DNA of 6,295 bases. It comes from Phycisphaerae bacterium. GTDB taxonomy: Bacteria > Planctomycetota > Phycisphaerae > UBA1845 > Fen-1342. The stretch is from assembly GCA_022842805.1 (NCBI GenBank), contig JALHOX010000272.1, positions 1 through 6,295 on the forward strand. The letters are read 5' to 3'. The notes beneath the pieces are model-generated. The model searched no databases, was not told where the DNA came from, and was given only the letters and a program-made list of their open reading frames with translations. How positions within the stretch are numbered: the first letter of the stretch is position 1; every line of letters starts with the position of its first letter. Positions 5,639-6,295 of this stretch are shown here, piece by piece. Made by a program: the position numbers and the translations under genes.

Positions 5639-6295
5639 TCGGGCCCGGGCCCGGTCCGCTCGGGCTCGGCGTCCGTGCCTATCACGCCGACTGGGTCGGC
5701 CGGTCCGGCGTCATCCGAGTCATCTTCGGGCCCGTCCCAATCCGGAAACGGATCGGGGAGCTTCCGCCAGCGCTCCGGTCCTTCGCTCATCTCCGAATCG
5801 GTGAGCAGGCACGCGTCCAGCGCCGCCAAGACGCCCTCGCGGTCCATGTTCTGTCCGATGAAGACCAGCTCCTGACGCCGATCTCCCCAAGGCTCTCGCC
5901 AGATCTCCTCGAGCCAGCGCAGCGTCTCCGGGTCGTCCGGCCACTGGTCCGCCGGCAGAGCATCGAACCAGTAGCCAGTGCGATCGATCGAGAGCGAACA
6001 TCCGGCTTGCGACCAGCCGCCGCAGAAGTCCATGCGCGGGGCGAGCCAGATGAAGCCCTTCGACCGGATCAATCCCTCAACTCCCTGCTCGATGAAGTTC
6101 CATAGGCGCTGCGGATGAAAGGGGCGGCACGCGCGATAGACAAAGCTGCTGATGCCATACTCTTCCGTCTCCGGCGTGTGCTCGCCGCGCAGTTCTTGGG
6201 CCCAGCCCGCGGACGCGTCCGCCCGTTCGATATCGAATAAGCCCGTGTTGAGAATGGCGCTAGTTTCTACCCGTCCGCGTGCGGTTCGAATCAGC
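5635..6295 (-). CDS. CobW/COG0523 metallochaperone GTPase (YciC/ZigA type), C-terminal 219 aa
   Basis: The frame enters from the right edge and stops at TGA 5637-5635. What is visible is the end of the G domain (LNTGLFDIERA, residues 11-25 of the fragment) and the whole CobW C-terminal domain. Landmarks of the ZigA/YciC branch are ELRGEHTPETEEYGISSFVYR (34-54), RPFHPQRLWNFI (57-68), GLIRSKGFIWLAPRMDF (74-90), WSQAG (94-98), EPWGDRRQELVFIGQNMD (134-151) and ALDACLLTDSEM (158-169). In this family, GTP hydrolysis drives transfer of a metal, usually zinc, to client proteins, often under Zur control. The GTP-binding and CxCC motifs and the promoter lie outside the window, so metal and regulation cannot be read here. 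After the usual end near DPFPDW there is an extra tail of about 33 residues rich in D, E, P and G. The full protein is probably about 400 aa. It is followed with a 4-bp overlap by the cysteine-cluster gene. Confidence 0.93.
   Translation of the reverse strand, partial: LIRTARGRVETSAILNTGLFDIERADASAGWAQELRGEHTPETEEYGISSFVYRACRPFHPQRLWNFIEQGVEGLIRSKGFIWLAPRMDFCGGWSQAGCSLSIDRTGYWFDALPADQWPDDPETLRWLEEIWREPWGDRRQELVFIGQNMDREGVLAALDACLLTDSEMSEGPERWRKLPDPFPDWDGPEDDSDDAGPADPVGVIGTDAEPERTGPGPE
5640..5653. repeat. 14-bp GC-only palindrome at the GTPase/217-aa gene junction
   Basis: CGGGCCCGGGCCCG is a perfect palindrome made only of G and C. On the mRNA it lies at the very 3' end of the GTPase frame, one base before the GTG start of the next gene, where it can form a 5-bp hairpin with a CCGG loop. 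This could hide the downstream start until ribosomes translating the GTPase open it. Proline and glycine codons in a GC-rich gene could also produce it. Confidence 0.6.

Noticed and set aside
6282..6293. GGTTCGAATC-like T-loop sequence at the right edge
   Set aside because: It encodes the conserved LIRTA stretch of the GTPase and has no matching tRNA stems around it.

Overview
High-GC bacterial DNA in which every protein gene lies on the minus strand and the only plus-strand gene is a tRNA. The style of the alanyl-tRNA synthetase and of the two right-hand genes suggests a Planctomycetota-like bacterium. That is an inference from remembered sequence style, not a tested assignment.

Layout, left to right. 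Positions 1-2746 (minus) hold almost all of alaS, whose last C-terminal part runs off the left edge. Positions 2747-2985 are a divergent control region: a promoter and strong Shine-Dalgarno for alaS on the minus strand, and a promoter for a tRNA-Asn(GTT) on the plus strand. The tRNA (2986-3057) is intact. A 461-codon tyrosine recombinase (2997-4382, minus) abuts it and reads antisense into it, taking its last 20 codons and its stop codon from the tRNA. This is the typical signature of an integrative element or genomic island inserted at the 3' end of a tRNA gene. No second copy of the tRNA 3' end is visible, so the far end of the element is either outside the window or lost.

Positions 4383-4984 contain no full gene. 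They hold a possible small frameshifted gene just upstream of the integrase (4437-4573, minus), a start-less coding-like fragment on the plus strand (4718-4921), and several short inverted repeats. One 9-bp hairpin (4920-4942) sits between the convergent fragment and the next operon. This stretch looks like the decayed or variable part of an element.

Positions 4985-6295 (minus) hold a two-gene unit whose promoter is outside the window. The upstream gene encodes the C-terminal half of a CobW/COG0523 (YciC/ZigA-type) metallochaperone GTPase with an unusual acidic tail. The downstream gene, overlapping it by four bases, encodes an unrecognised 217-aa protein with a tight CxCxxCxxC cysteine cluster. 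I infer that the two act together in metal (probably zinc) handling. I consider this pair the most interesting undescribed candidate in the window.
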